Below are positions 1 to 7,819 of a stretch of 16,886 nt of DNA, piece after piece (the stretch's first letter is position 1; every line of letters starts with the position of its first letter). The notes beneath the pieces are model-generated. The model made no database searches. It saw only the letters and a program-made list of their open reading frames with translations, and had not been told where the DNA came from. Source of the stretch: Flavobacteriales bacterium (GTDB taxonomy: Bacteria; Bacteroidota; Bacteroidia; Flavobacteriales; BACL11); contig PBQB01000072.1 in the NCBI GenBank assembly GCA_002724895.1, positions 2,852 to 19,737 of the forward strand. Reading direction: 5' to 3'. The position numbers and the translations under genes are program-made.

Positions 1-1097
1 ACAATAAAAACATTATAATTTGTTGATGGATTCTCATCTGTTTTATTTGTTACAGCATTTAAAATTGCAATTCCTAAACCTTTTTTACTTCTACCTGTAA
101 TTTTTGATGCATTAATTAAATCATTTTCAAGTCTTCTGCTGTAAAACATTTCATCTCCTTTGTTAAATAATTCAATTCCTTCATTAAAAAACTGTCTATT
201 TTCTTCATATTTAATTTCAAAAGGAGATAAATTTAAAACCATTGCATCTGAGGCAACTTGACCAAAATCTGGAATTAAAGTCATGTCTAATGTGTAACTA
301 TCATTAATCCCATATTTTAAATCCATCCCATAATTGTAAGGGTAATTTGTATTTCCATCAAATGTTTCTGAATAAATAGATGCATAAGGCATGAAAGAAA
401 GTCGAATAGGTGATTTTATATTTTCAATACCATCTAGCAATCCAGATTGAATAGCATAATTTTCAAAATTTATATTTATTGGATTCCAAGAATATGTTTC
501 TCTGTACCTTCTGATTTGTCTAAACATATTTAAAGCCCATTTATTATTATTGTTAGGAAATCTTAGCTGTGAAAAAGGTATTGCTAGCTCTATTGACCAT
601 CCTAATTTGTTTATTTGAACAGCAGATTTCCATACAGCATTCCAGTTTTTATCATTATTATCACCTGATATTTTTTTGTCAATCTGAACTCCAGAAGCAG
701 TTACTGCAAAGTGATATTGAATTTGTGCATTGTTAAATGGATCTAACACAATTTTAAATAAATCAGTATTTTTATTATCATCATCTCTTACTCCTAATTC
801 TTTTAGTATACTGTCCGGGGCATTATCATACATCATTGCTCCAAAATAAATATATTGATCATCATAAAATATTTTCACTTCTGTTTTTTGTTGTTTTCTT
901 TCATTTTTACCATTATTTGGTTTTTCTTGAACAAAAGAATCAGCAATATCTAAATTTAACCATATTTCATCATCAAGGTTGCCATCAATTTTAGGCTTTG
1001 CATTTACTTTTTTGATATTGTATGATTTTTTATTGGAAAATTGTCCAAAGCAAAAAATTGGTAATAGAAAAAGAAGTAATAAATAAAGATTTTTCAT
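1..1097 (-). CDS. Secreted CBM9-like / DUF5916 protein, N-terminal part (cut by window edge)
   Basis: The first 365 codons of a longer gene run off the left edge. The ATG is at 1097-1095. A hydrophobic leader (residues 1-19, ending FCFGQ) is a probable Sec signal peptide without a lipobox. Residues about 30-210 look like the family 9 carbohydrate-binding-like (DOMON-type) domain, with KPKIDGNLDDEIW near the start, a tract resembling FKIVLDPFNNAQIQYHF, and SIELAIPFSQLRF. From about residue 228 the chain matches the start of DUF5916, including IPDFGQVASDAMVLNLSPFE (275-294), EENRQFF and FYSRRLE. Family members are usually around 700-850 residues and probably end in an outer-membrane-type beta domain, so roughly half is missing here. 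Function is not established; secretion or surface location is inferred. The gene diverges from sucC across an 86-base gap. Confidence 0.88.
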   Translation of the reverse strand, partial: MKNLYLLLLFLLPIFCFGQFSNKKSYNIKKVNAKPKIDGNLDDEIWLNLDIADSFVQEKPNNGKNERKQQKTEVKIFYDDQYIYFGAMMYDNAPDSILKELGVRDDDNKNTDLFKIVLDPFNNAQIQYHFAVTASGVQIDKKISGDNNDKNWNAVWKSAVQINKLGWSIELAIPFSQLRFPNNNNKWALNMFRQIRRYRETYSWNPININFENYAIQSGLLDGIENIKSPIRLSFMPYASIYSETFDGNTNYPYNYGMDLKYGINDSYTLDMTLIPDFGQVASDAMVLNLSPFEIKYEENRQFFNEGIELFNKGDEMFYSRRLENDLINASKITGRSKKGLGIAILNAVTNKTDENPSTNYNVFI

Positions 1098-1108
1098 TAT
1101 TTAAATTG

Positions 1109-1116
1109 CAAAAATA
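1109..1116 (-). promoter_or_regulatory. Putative -7 box for the DUF5916 gene
   Basis: Read on the minus strand this is TATTTTTG followed by C, a perfect match to the Bacteroidota -7 element TAnnTTTG. It lies 11 bases before the ATG at 1097, implying a very short leader. I see no TTG at the expected 17-23 base distance upstream, so only half of the promoter is supported. Such boxes arise by chance fairly often in A+T-rich DNA. Confidence 0.4.
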
Positions 1117-1134
1117 GAATTTATTATTAATACA

Positions 1135-1163
1135 TTGTTTAATTTAAATCAATGATATATTTT
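1135..1163 (+). promoter_or_regulatory. Putative promoter of sucC and the downstream hydrolase
   Basis: TTG (1135-1137) is followed after 18 bases by TATATTTT (1156-1163), close to the Bacteroidota primary sigma consensus TTG-N17-23-TAnnTTTG; the last G is replaced by T. The start codon of sucC is 20 bases further on. Position and spacing are right, but the -7 box is imperfect. Confidence 0.4.
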
Positions 1164-1183
1164 TACAGTTTTAAAATTAAGAC

Positions 1184-2371
1184 ATGAATTTACACGAATA
1201 TCAAGGAAAAGATTTATTAGCGAGTTTTGGTGTTAGAATACAAAGAGGTTTGGTTGCATCAAATACTGAACAAGCTATTCAACAAGCAAAAAAATTACAA
1301 TTAGAAACAAACACAAATTTCTGGGTTGTTAAAGCTCAGATACATGCTGGTGGAAGAGGCAAGGGCGGAGGTGTAAAACTGGCTAAATCTATAGATGAGC
1401 TAAAGTTGATTTCTAATGAGATGTTAGGAATGTATTTAAAAACACCTCAGACTTCTAAAGAGGGGAAATTGGTGAATCAAATTTTAATAGCTGAAGATGT
1501 TTATTATAGTGGAGCAGAGCAATGTTCAGAGTTTTATATGTCTGTTTTATTAAATAGATCTACTAATAAAAATATGATTATGTATTCTACTGAAGGAGGT
1601 GTAGATATAGAAACAGTCGCAGCAAAAACTCCTCATTTAATATTTTATGAAGAAGTTAATCCAAATATAGGTCTTACTGAATTTCAAGCAAGAAAAATTG
1701 CTTTTAATTTAAATCTTAAACAAAAAGCGTTTAAGGAAATGATACACTTTGTGAAATCATTATATGATGCATATATTAATAGTGATGCATCACTATTTGA
1801 AATTAATCCAGTTTTAAAGACTTCAGATAGTAAAATTTTAGCTGTTGATGCTAAAGTTACTTTAGATAATAATGCTCTTTTTAGACATAAGGAATACCAA
1901 GTACTTAGAGATAAAAGAGAAGAAGACCCTTTAGAGGTGGAAGCAGCAGAATATGGTTTAAATTTTATTAAATTAGATGGTAATGTTGGTTGTATTGTTA
2001 ATGGTGCTGGATTAGCCATGGCAACAATGGATATAATTAAGATGGCAGGTGGAAGTCCTGCTAATTTTTTAGACGTTGGAGGTACTGCAGATGCCAAGCG
2101 AGTTGAAAAAGCTTTCCGTATTATTTTAAAAGATCCAGAAGTTAAAGCTATTTTAATTAATATTTTTGGTGGAATTGTCAGATGTGATAGAGTTGCTCAA
2201 GGAATAATTGATGCTTATAAGCAAATTGATAATATAAATATTCCACTTATTGTCAGATTGGAAGGAACTAATGCTAATGAAGCAAAAAAATTAATTGATC
2301 AAAGTGGTCTTAAAGTTGATTCTGTTAAATTACTTCAAGAAGCTGCTGATAAAGTTGCATCTATTATTTAA
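1184..2371 (+). CDS. sucC: Succinate--CoA ligase (ADP-forming), beta subunit
   Basis: Beta subunit of succinyl-CoA synthetase, the TCA-cycle enzyme that converts succinyl-CoA to succinate with formation of ATP (or GTP); it works with the alpha subunit SucD in the cytoplasm. The 395-residue length is normal. The N-terminal ATP-grasp part has MNLHEYQGKDLL at the start, the nucleotide loop AQIHAGGRGKGGGVKLA (51-67), and EINPV (206-210), whose Asn208, together with Asp222, corresponds to the Mg2+ ligands. The C-terminal CoA-ligase domain has VNGAGLAMATMD (272-283), DVGGTAD (297-303), INIFGGIVRCD (325-335) and LEGTN (359-363). sucD is not adjacent, which is common in this phylum. A hydrolase gene follows after 7 bases and is probably co-transcribed. 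Confidence 0.97.
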   Translation: MNLHEYQGKDLLASFGVRIQRGLVASNTEQAIQQAKKLQLETNTNFWVVKAQIHAGGRGKGGGVKLAKSIDELKLISNEMLGMYLKTPQTSKEGKLVNQILIAEDVYYSGAEQCSEFYMSVLLNRSTNKNMIMYSTEGGVDIETVAAKTPHLIFYEEVNPNIGLTEFQARKIAFNLNLKQKAFKEMIHFVKSLYDAYINSDASLFEINPVLKTSDSKILAVDAKVTLDNNALFRHKEYQVLRDKREEDPLEVEAAEYGLNFIKLDGNVGCIVNGAGLAMATMDIIKMAGGSPANFLDVGGTADAKRVEKAFRIILKDPEVKAILINIFGGIVRCDRVAQGIIDAYKQIDNINIPLIVRLEGTNANEAKKLIDQSGLKVDSVKLLQEAADKVASII

Positions 2372-2378
2372 TTAAATA

Positions 2379-3224
2379 GTGGAAATTATTAGTAAGGAAT
2401 TTGTTATTAAAGGATCTAGTGATAGAGATATTTTAATTGATATTTCCTTTAAGAAAAATAATTTACCTAAAGAAATTATAATTTTTTCTCATGGATTTAA
2501 GGGTTTTAAGGATTGGGGAGCATTTAATTATATATCAAAATTCTTTGCTAAGAATAATTATGTTTTTTTAAAATTTAATTTTTCTCATAATGGAACTACA
2601 GTTAATCATCCTTGCGAATTTAATGATTTAGATGCATTTTCAAAAAACAACTTTTGTAAAGAGTTAGATGATCTTAATCTAGTTTTAAACTGGATTTTTG
2701 AATGTGATGTTTTTAAAAAAGAAGTTGATTTTAAAAAAATCATATTATTTGGTCATAGTAGAGGTGGAGCCATATCTATTCTAAAATCTGCAGAAGATAA
2801 TAGATTAAGTAAAATTATTTCTTGGTCAGCTCCATCTAATTTATTATCAAGATTACCTGTAAAAGAAAAGGTTGAGGTTTGGAAGAAAACTAATGTAGCG
2901 TATGTTTATAATGGAAGGACTAAACAAAATATGCCAATTAATTTTCAGTTTTATCTAAATTGTATTAATAATTCAAATAGGATTAATTTAGAATTAGCAA
3001 TTAAAGAAATAAAAATTCCAATTTTAATTGTTCATGGAGATAATGATCCAACTGTTTTAGTTGACCAAGCATATGATTTTAAAAATTGGAATGATAAAGT
3101 TGATTTAAAGATTATAGAAAATGCTGATCATGTATTTGGTGTTTCACACCCTCAATGTTTTGATAATATTCCAACACATTTGAATGATGCATTAGATGTA
3201 ACATTAAAATTTTTAAAACAATAA
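2379..3224 (+). CDS. Alpha/beta hydrolase (serine hydrolase), GTG start
   Basis: A 281-residue protein with a complete alpha/beta-hydrolase signature. SHGFKGFKDWG (37-47) is the oxyanion region; GHSRGG (125-130) carries nucleophile Ser127; HGDNDPTV (219-226) contains the probable acid Asp223; and NADHVF (248-253) contains catalytic His251. No signal peptide or membrane segment is seen, so it is probably cytoplasmic. The substrate cannot be told; esterase or lysophospholipase activity is the generic expectation. The start is GTG at 2379, seven bases after the sucC stop; no ATG lies near the N-terminus (the next in-frame Met is residue 185, after Ser127). The tight spacing suggests co-transcription with sucC. 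Its last 12 bases overlap the 3' end of the convergent tsaD. Confidence 0.85.
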   Translation: MEIISKEFVIKGSSDRDILIDISFKKNNLPKEIIIFSHGFKGFKDWGAFNYISKFFAKNNYVFLKFNFSHNGTTVNHPCEFNDLDAFSKNNFCKELDDLNLVLNWIFECDVFKKEVDFKKIILFGHSRGGAISILKSAEDNRLSKIISWSAPSNLLSRLPVKEKVEVWKKTNVAYVYNGRTKQNMPINFQFYLNCINNSNRINLELAIKEIKIPILIVHGDNDPTVLVDQAYDFKNWNDKVDLKIIENADHVFGVSHPQCFDNIPTHLNDALDVTLKFLKQ

Positions 3225-4229
3225 TCTAGCTGTTGCAATCTCACTTTGTGAACTAAAATCTTTTTCAAGATATTTAAAATATCCAGCTATTCCAATCATT
3301 GCAGCATTGTCAGTACAATATTCAAACTTAGGTATATATAAATTATAATTATTTTTTTTAGCAATATTTTTTAAGGATGACCTTAAGAAGGAATTTGCAG
3401 AAACACCTCCAGCGATTCCTATTTCTTTAATATTTGTTTTATTTACTGCTTTTTGAATTTTCTCTATTAATATATTTACAATAGAAAATTGTATTGAAGC
3501 ACATAAATCATTTAAATTTTCATTAATAAAGTTAGGATTACTATTTACACAATCACGAATTTTGTAAAGAATAGATGTTTTAAGACCACTGAAACTAAAA
3601 TTTAATCCATCAACTTTTGGTTTCCCAAAAGAAAATGCCTGTGTATTACCCTCTTTGCCAAATTTATCTATTAAGGGACCGCCTGGATAATCTAGACCTA
3701 AAATTTTTGCAGATTTATCAAATGCTTCACCGGCTGCATCATCTAGAGTTGTTCCAATTACTTCCATCTTATTAATACTATTAACTAGTACAATTTGAGT
3801 ATGACCACCAGAAACAGTTAGACACAAAAATGGAAATTTAGGTGTTTTCTGTCCTTCATCAATAAAAAGAGAAAGAATGTGGGCTTTCATATGATTTATT
3901 TGTATTAATGGGATATTCATACCCATAGAAAATGATTTTGCAAATGAAGTTCCAACTAATAATGATCCAAGAAGACCAGGTCCTTTTGTAAAAGCAATAG
4001 CATCAATATTGCTTTTTGTAATCTTTGCTTTTTTAATTGCACTATCAACAACAGGAATAATATTTTGTTGATGTGCACGTGATGCTAGTTCAGGAACTAC
4101 ACCACCATATTCTTTGTGAATAGTTTGGTTGGCAATAACGTTTGAAAGTACTTTTTTTCCTTTTAATACAGCTGCTGAAGTATCATCGCAAGAAGATTCT
4201 ATTGCTAAAATTATTGGTTCTTTAGTCAT
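3213..4229 (-). CDS. tsaD: tRNA N6-adenosine threonylcarbamoyltransferase TsaD
   Basis: Transfers the threonylcarbamoyl group from threonylcarbamoyl-AMP to A37 of tRNAs reading ANN codons, acting with TsaB and TsaE (t6A synthesis). The 338-residue length is normal. Visible family marks include the N-terminal ASKHA nucleotide-binding segment [15 protein letters not shown] (7-21), the metal-binding pair His113 and His117 in [17 protein letters not shown] (138-149), [12 protein letters not shown] (161-172), FSFSGLKTS (211-219), [10 protein letters not shown] (274-283) and the metal Asp307 in CTDNAAMI. It is the last gene of the lptF/G-ribBA-tsaD unit: its ATG overlaps the end of ribBA by 8 bases, implying translational coupling. 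Its 3' end overlaps the convergent hydrolase by 12 bases, so there is no room for a terminator between them. Confidence 0.97.
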   Translation of the reverse strand: MTKEPIILAIESSCDDTSAAVLKGKKVLSNVIANQTIHKEYGGVVPELASRAHQQNIIPVVDSAIKKAKITKSNIDAIAFTKGPGLLGSLLVGTSFAKSFSMGMNIPLIQINHMKAHILSLFIDEGQKTPKFPFLCLTVSGGHTQIVLVNSINKMEVIGTTLDDAAGEAFDKSAKILGLDYPGGPLIDKFGKEGNTQAFSFGKPKVDGLNFSFSGLKTSILYKIRDCVNSNPNFINENLNDLCASIQFSIVNILIEKIQKAVNKTNIKEIGIAGGVSANSFLRSSLKNIAKKNNYNLYIPKFEYCTDNAAMIGIAGYFKYLEKDFSSQSEIATARLLF

Positions 4230-5433
4230 CTAATTTTTTGAATGAATGACCCATTTTGTCTCTTTTTGTTTTAAGGTAAAATTGATTATATTCATTATAT
4301 TGTATTTCTATGGGAATTGTTTTAGTAATTTCTAAACCATATCCATTAAGACCTGCTCTTTTTTTTGGATTATTAGATAAAAGTTGTATTTTTCTAACTC
4401 CTAAATGACGAAGTATTTGTGCACCAATTCCATAGTCTCTATGGTCAGCTTTAAAACCAAGATGTTCATTAGCTTCTACAGTATCAAATCCTTGTTCTTG
4501 CAATTCATAAGCTTTTAATTTGTTTAAAAGTCCTATTCCTCTTCCTTCTTGATTCATATACACGACTACTCCTTTACCTTTTTCTTCTATCATTTTTAAT
4601 GATGTTGATAATTGATCACCACAATCACATCTACAGCTTCCGAAAATATCTCCTGTCATGCAAGATGAATGTACTCTTACAAGTATTTCTTCATTTTCAT
4701 CCCATTTCCCTTTATATATTGCTAAATGTAGTCTGCCATTTGTTGTTTGTTTGAATGCTTTTAGATTAAAATTTCCGTATTCCGTAGGAAGTTTTACCTT
4801 TACTTCTTCAGAAATTAAAGATTCATTTTGTAACCTATATTTTATAAGGTCTTTAATAGTTATAAATTTTAAATTAAATTTTTTTGCTATTTGAAATAAT
4901 TCTGGAGTTCTTGCCATAGATCCATCTTTATTTAAAATTTCTACAATCACTCCAGCAGGATTTAATCCTGCTAATCGAGCTAAGTCAATAGCTGCTTCAG
5001 TATGTCCAGCTCTTCTTAATACACCACCTTCTTGTGCTTTTAAAGGAAAAATATGACCTGGTTTCCCAAAGTCATCTTTTTGAAATTTTTTATTTGCTAA
5101 TGCTTTTACTGTTTTAGACCTGTCAGAAGCAGAGATACCAGTACTACATCCATTTCCTAGTAAATCAACTGAAATTGTAAATGGAGTTTCATAAGCAGCT
5201 GTATTTTTACCAATCATTAAATCTAGCTCAAGCTCTAGGCATCTTTCTTTTGTTAATGGGGCACAGATTAGACCTCTACCGTGAGTAGCCATAAAATTTA
5301 TTATTTCTGGTGATGCTAATTCAGCAGCTACTAGAAAATCACCTTCATTTTCTCTATTTTCATCATCGATAACAATAATTACTTTACCATTTTTAATATC
5401 ATTAATTGCATCTTTGATGGAGTTAAATTTCAT
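4222..5433 (-). CDS. ribBA: Bifunctional DHBP synthase / GTP cyclohydrolase II
   Basis: Makes both precursors of riboflavin: ribulose 5-phosphate to 3,4-dihydroxy-2-butanone 4-phosphate (N-terminal half), and GTP to the diaminopyrimidine precursor (C-terminal half). The 403-residue length fits the fusion. The RibB domain (about 1-200) has the acidic loop [10 protein letters not shown] (23-32), [10 protein letters not shown] (51-60), SASDRSKT (101-108) and RAGHTEAA (141-148). The RibA domain (about 205-400) has zinc ligands Cys258, Cys269 and Cys271 (spacing C-x10-C-x-C as in E. coli RibA), [11 protein letters not shown] (292-302) and DYGIGAQIL (333-341). Both catalytic halves look intact. It overlaps the lptF/G end by 11 bases and tsaD by 8. 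A promoter inside lptF/G may allow separate expression. No FMN riboswitch is visible. Confidence 0.97.
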   Translation of the reverse strand: MKFNSIKDAINDIKNGKVIIVIDDENRENEGDFLVAAELASPEIINFMATHGRGLICAPLTKERCLELELDLMIGKNTAAYETPFTISVDLLGNGCSTGISASDRSKTVKALANKKFQKDDFGKPGHIFPLKAQEGGVLRRAGHTEAAIDLARLAGLNPAGVIVEILNKDGSMARTPELFQIAKKFNLKFITIKDLIKYRLQNESLISEEVKVKLPTEYGNFNLKAFKQTTNGRLHLAIYKGKWDENEEILVRVHSSCMTGDIFGSCRCDCGDQLSTSLKMIEEKGKGVVVYMNQEGRGIGLLNKLKAYELQEQGFDTVEANEHLGFKADHRDYGIGAQILRHLGVRKIQLLSNNPKKRAGLNGYGLEITKTIPIEIQYNEYNQFYLKTKRDKMGHSFKKLDD

Positions 5434-6808
5434 TTTCTTTTTTTAAAAATGCAAAAATACTAAGTTTTAAGTTACTAGTATCAAAAATTTTTGCATCATT
5501 TTTAGCTTTATACATTAAAAATATTGATATTGGAAAGAAAGTAATATTTGCCAGCCACATTCCTTCGAAAGGTTCTAAAGTCAAATCTTTTGCAGACTTT
5601 TCACCAATTATTGATAAAACATGATAAGAAAGGAAAAAACATATAGATATTAATGCAGGAAAACCAAATCCTCCTTTGCTTACAATTGATCCTAAAGAAG
5701 CACCGATAAAAAACAATATCATACACGCAACTGCTAAGCTAATTTTCCTATGCCATTCAATTTTATGTTTTGCAAGAATAATGTTTTTATACTCTATTTC
5801 ATTTCTATTAGATTTAACAATTGATTTCAATGTCTTTATACTATTTAATGCTATATCATATTGTTTGTTCTTATTAATTTTAGTTGTGTTTGTTTTTAAA
5901 TTTTGGTGTTGATTTTTATCAAAAACTTGGTATTTTTCTTTAATAACAGAATGAAATGCATTCTTTTTTTCAATTACTTTTTGATTTAGTGAGTCTATAG
6001 CTAAAGTTAATTGTTTGTTGTTTAGCATTGCATAATGTCCTTTGTAAAGATGTTCACTATTTTGACGTTTATTAAAGGTAGATAAGTCAAAACGAATTAA
6101 ATTTTCTTTAAACTTTGTTTTTCTGTGAGATTCAATTTTTGTTTTTGGATTTATTATTTCATTATAAGAAAACCCATTATTTAAAGTTAACTCTAAATAT
6201 TTTTCATTTTTTGTAATCTCCATTTTTCCTTTTTTTGCTGTGATAACACTTGTGTTTCCATTTTTATTGGAATGATTATAAATAATGATATCTTCAAGTA
6301 CTTTTCCATCAGATTTTTTTTTCCCAATTTTAATAGTATAACCTTCAATATCCTTATAAAAAATTCCTTCCTTAATATTAAGTGCAGGTTTCTTTTTTTG
6401 GATATCATAAATCATAGAACCATTTTTTAAATTTGCTATAGGCATTAAATAGTTTGAAAAGAGAAAAGATGAAAAACTAATGATTAATGCAAAAATAAAT
6501 AAAGGATAAATTAATTTAATAAAAGAAATACCAGAAGCTTTTAGTGCAGTTAACTCATTATTTTCTCCTAGTTTTCCAAATACCATTAATGATGATAGTA
6601 ACATTGCAATTGGAAGAGCTAGAGGAACAAATCTAGCAGATGCATAAAAAAGTAGTGTCATTATTTCATTAATTTCTAATCCTTTTCCTACTAAATCATC
6701 AATATATTTCCAAAGAAATTGCATTAACAATAGAAATATTGCGATAAAAAAGGTATAAAAGAAAGGACCTAAATAAGATTTTAATAGAAATAAATATAGT
6801 CGTTTCAA
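5423..6808 (-). CDS. LptF/LptG family LPS-export permease, TTG start
   Basis: Inner-membrane permease of the YjgP/YjgQ (LptF/LptG) family, part of the LptB2FG ABC transporter that extracts lipopolysaccharide for delivery to the outer membrane. Six membrane segments are visible at roughly residues 13-36, 50-73, 97-120, 355-377, 381-402 and 416-436, with a periplasmic beta-jellyroll region (about 130-245) between the third and fourth. At 461 residues it is about 100 longer than E. coli LptF or LptG; the extra length is mostly a Lys/Asn/Gln-rich, probably helical stretch at about 250-350. I cannot decide between LptF and LptG. The start is TTG at 6808: an in-frame TAG lies four codons upstream and the first internal Met is residue 29, inside the first membrane helix. 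First gene of a three-gene unit with ribBA and tsaD. Confidence 0.9.
   Translation of the reverse strand: MKRLYLFLLKSYLGPFFYTFFIAIFLLLMQFLWKYIDDLVGKGLEINEIMTLLFYASARFVPLALPIAMLLSSLMVFGKLGENNELTALKASGISFIKLIYPLFIFALIISFSSFLFSNYLMPIANLKNGSMIYDIQKKKPALNIKEGIFYKDIEGYTIKIGKKKSDGKVLEDIIIYNHSNKNGNTSVITAKKGKMEITKNEKYLELTLNNGFSYNEIINPKTKIESHRKTKFKENLIRFDLSTFNKRQNSEHLYKGHYAMLNNKQLTLAIDSLNQKVIEKKNAFHSVIKEKYQVFDKNQHQNLKTNTTKINKNKQYDIALNSIKTLKSIVKSNRNEIEYKNIILAKHKIEWHRKISLAVACMILFFIGASLGSIVSKGGFGFPALISICFFLSYHVLSIIGEKSAKDLTLEPFEGMWLANITFFPISIFLMYKAKNDAKIFDTSNLKLSIFAFLKKENEI
5452..5484 (-). promoter_or_regulatory. Putative internal promoter for ribBA inside the lptF/G 3' end
   Basis: On the minus strand TTG (5484-5482) is followed after 22 bases by TATTTTTG (5459-5452) and a C, a full match to TTG-N17-23-TAnnTTTG. 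The ribBA start codon lies about 18 bases downstream of the box, preceded by an A-rich stretch. The whole site lies within the last codons of the lptF/G gene. It would let ribBA and tsaD be transcribed independently of lptF/G. Confidence 0.5.
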
Positions 6809-6913
6809 GGCTTGTGTCTAATTATAAATAATTTTATATAATAGTTTTTTTTTCTAGTGTGTGTATTGTTAATTTTTGATATTTTTAAAAATTATTTACA
6901 AATATAATATTAA

Positions 6914-7645
6914 ATGGCATTATTAGATTCATTTGAGAAACAAGGGAACTTATTATTTAAATATAGAGGTCAATTTCCTATTTTACTTTTTTTATTGGTA
7001 ATTCCTTTTGTATATTCAAATGAAAATATGCTTGATAAAGATCCTACTTTAATTATTTCTTATTTAATTTCTATTTTAGGTTTTTTAATTAGATTTATTA
7101 CTATAGGAACTACTCCAAAAGGAACAAGTGGAAGGAATACTAAAAAACAAGTTGCTGATGAATTAAATTATATGGGTATGTATTCAATGTCGAGACATCC
7201 TCTATATTTAGGTAATTTTTTAATTTGGATTGGAATTTGTTTATCAACATTTAGTGTTTTTTTTGTTATTACTGTTGTTTTATTGTTTTGGCTTTATTAT
7301 GAGCGAATTATGTTTGCTGAAGAGAGTTTTTTAATTAAAAAACACGGAGAAAAATATTTGAAATGGTCTAATAGCGTTCCTGCTTTTGTGCCAAATATTT
7401 TTAAATACAAAAAAACTGAAGTTTCTTTTTCAATTATCTCAATTTTAAGAAGAGAATATGCAAGTATATTATCTGCAGTATTAGGTTTTATTTATGTCGA
7501 AGTTTTAGTAAATTACTTTGAAAGAAATGAAATTTTTCTTCATCCTATTTCTTTTAAAATATTATTGATTACTCTATTTATAGTTTTAGTATTAAGATCT
7601 CTAAAACATTACACAAAATTGTTAAATGAACATGACCGTTCATAA
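6914..7645 (+). CDS. Integral-membrane methyltransferase, isoprenylcysteine carboxyl methyltransferase (ICMT)-like
   Basis: A 243-residue membrane protein of the ICMT/phospholipid methyltransferase superfamily. Hydrophobic segments appear at about 21-37, 46-66, 101-127, 182-201 and 212-231. The superfamily core is clear: GMYSMSRHPLYLGN (88-101) with Arg94-His95-Pro96, then YYERIMFAEESFL (128-140) with paired Glu136/Glu137, then the GEKYLKW element (145-151), together forming the S-adenosylmethionine site. The last 75 or so residues, with two more membrane segments, extend beyond the core. The substrate is not known; membrane lipids are a better guess than prenylated protein in a bacterium. 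Leptospira LmtA, a lipid A 1-phosphate methyltransferase, is a relevant relative by fold. The gene diverges from the LPS permease gene across 105 bases. No recognisable promoter box was found for it. Confidence 0.8.
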   Translation: MALLDSFEKQGNLLFKYRGQFPILLFLLVIPFVYSNENMLDKDPTLIISYLISILGFLIRFITIGTTPKGTSGRNTKKQVADELNYMGMYSMSRHPLYLGNFLIWIGICLSTFSVFFVITVVLLFWLYYERIMFAEESFLIKKHGEKYLKWSNSVPAFVPNIFKYKKTEVSFSIISILRREYASILSAVLGFIYVEVLVNYFERNEIFLHPISFKILLITLFIVLVLRSLKHYTKLLNEHDRS

Positions 7646-7683
7646 ATTTAAATTAATTTATATATCATAATATTTGAAAGTAA

Positions 7684-7691
7684 TATATTTG
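7684..7691 (+). promoter_or_regulatory. Putative -7 box for the tRNA-Met gene
   Basis: TATATTTG followed by C matches the Bacteroidota -7 element exactly and lies 14 bases before the tRNA 5' end, the distance expected for transcription starting a few bases ahead of the mature tRNA. No TTG is present at the usual upstream spacing. Confidence 0.5.
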
Positions 7692-7705
7692 CAAACGATT
7701 TTTAT

Positions 7706-7779
7706 GGCGTGGTAGCTCAGTTGGTTAGAGCGCAGGATTCATAACCCTGAGGTCGGGAGTTCAAATCTCCCTCACGCTA
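7706..7779 (+). tRNA. tRNA-Met (anticodon CAU), elongator type
   Basis: A full 74-base cloverleaf can be drawn. The acceptor pairs GGCGTGG with TCACGCT (G-U at both ends), the D stem is GCTC/GAGC, the anticodon stem is CAGGA/CCCTG around the loop TTCATAA, the variable region is AGGTC, and the T arm is GGGAG-TTCAAAT-CTCCC. Anticodon is CAT (7740-7742). It lacks the unpaired 1-72 position and the run of three G-C pairs next to the anticodon loop found in initiator tRNA, so elongator Met is favoured; tRNA-Ile2 with a lysidine-modified CAU cannot be wholly excluded by anticodon alone. The innermost anticodon-stem pair is A-C rather than Watson-Crick. The 3' CCA is not encoded (A73 is followed by CAATAA). 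Confidence 0.95.
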
Positions 7780-7789
7780 CAATAATATT

Positions 7790-7816
7790 AAAAGGACTCA
7801 ATAATAGAGTCCTTTT
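7790..7816. terminator. Hairpin terminator shared by the tRNA and yqgE
   Basis: AAAAGGACTC (7790-7799) and GAGTCCTTTT (7807-7816) form a perfect 10-bp stem with a 7-base loop, running into a T tract on the plus strand and, by symmetry, into TTTT plus further A/T bases on the minus strand. It sits between the tRNA 3' end and the yqgE stop codon, which converge here, so it can work in both directions. Confidence 0.85.
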
Positions 7817-7819
7817 TAA

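Noticed and set aside
1684..2097. A 137-codon open frame on the minus strand inside sucC
   Set aside because: It lies wholly opposite a clear sucC gene, its translation shows no recognisable domain, and the A+T-rich codon pattern of sucC explains the lack of stops.
4222..5620. FMN riboswitch upstream of ribBA
   Set aside because: The region upstream is lptF/G coding sequence and I find none of the conserved RFN-element stems; a simple promoter box is present instead.
6193..6408. A 71-codon frame in another phase inside lptF/G
   Set aside because: It is same-strand and frame-shifted within the permease, Lys-rich only because of the A-rich codons, with no independent start signal.
7706..7779. 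The tRNA as an integration site for a mobile element
   Set aside because: No integrase gene, no duplicated tRNA 3' end and no change in gene character is visible on either side; it is followed at once by a terminator and yqgE.
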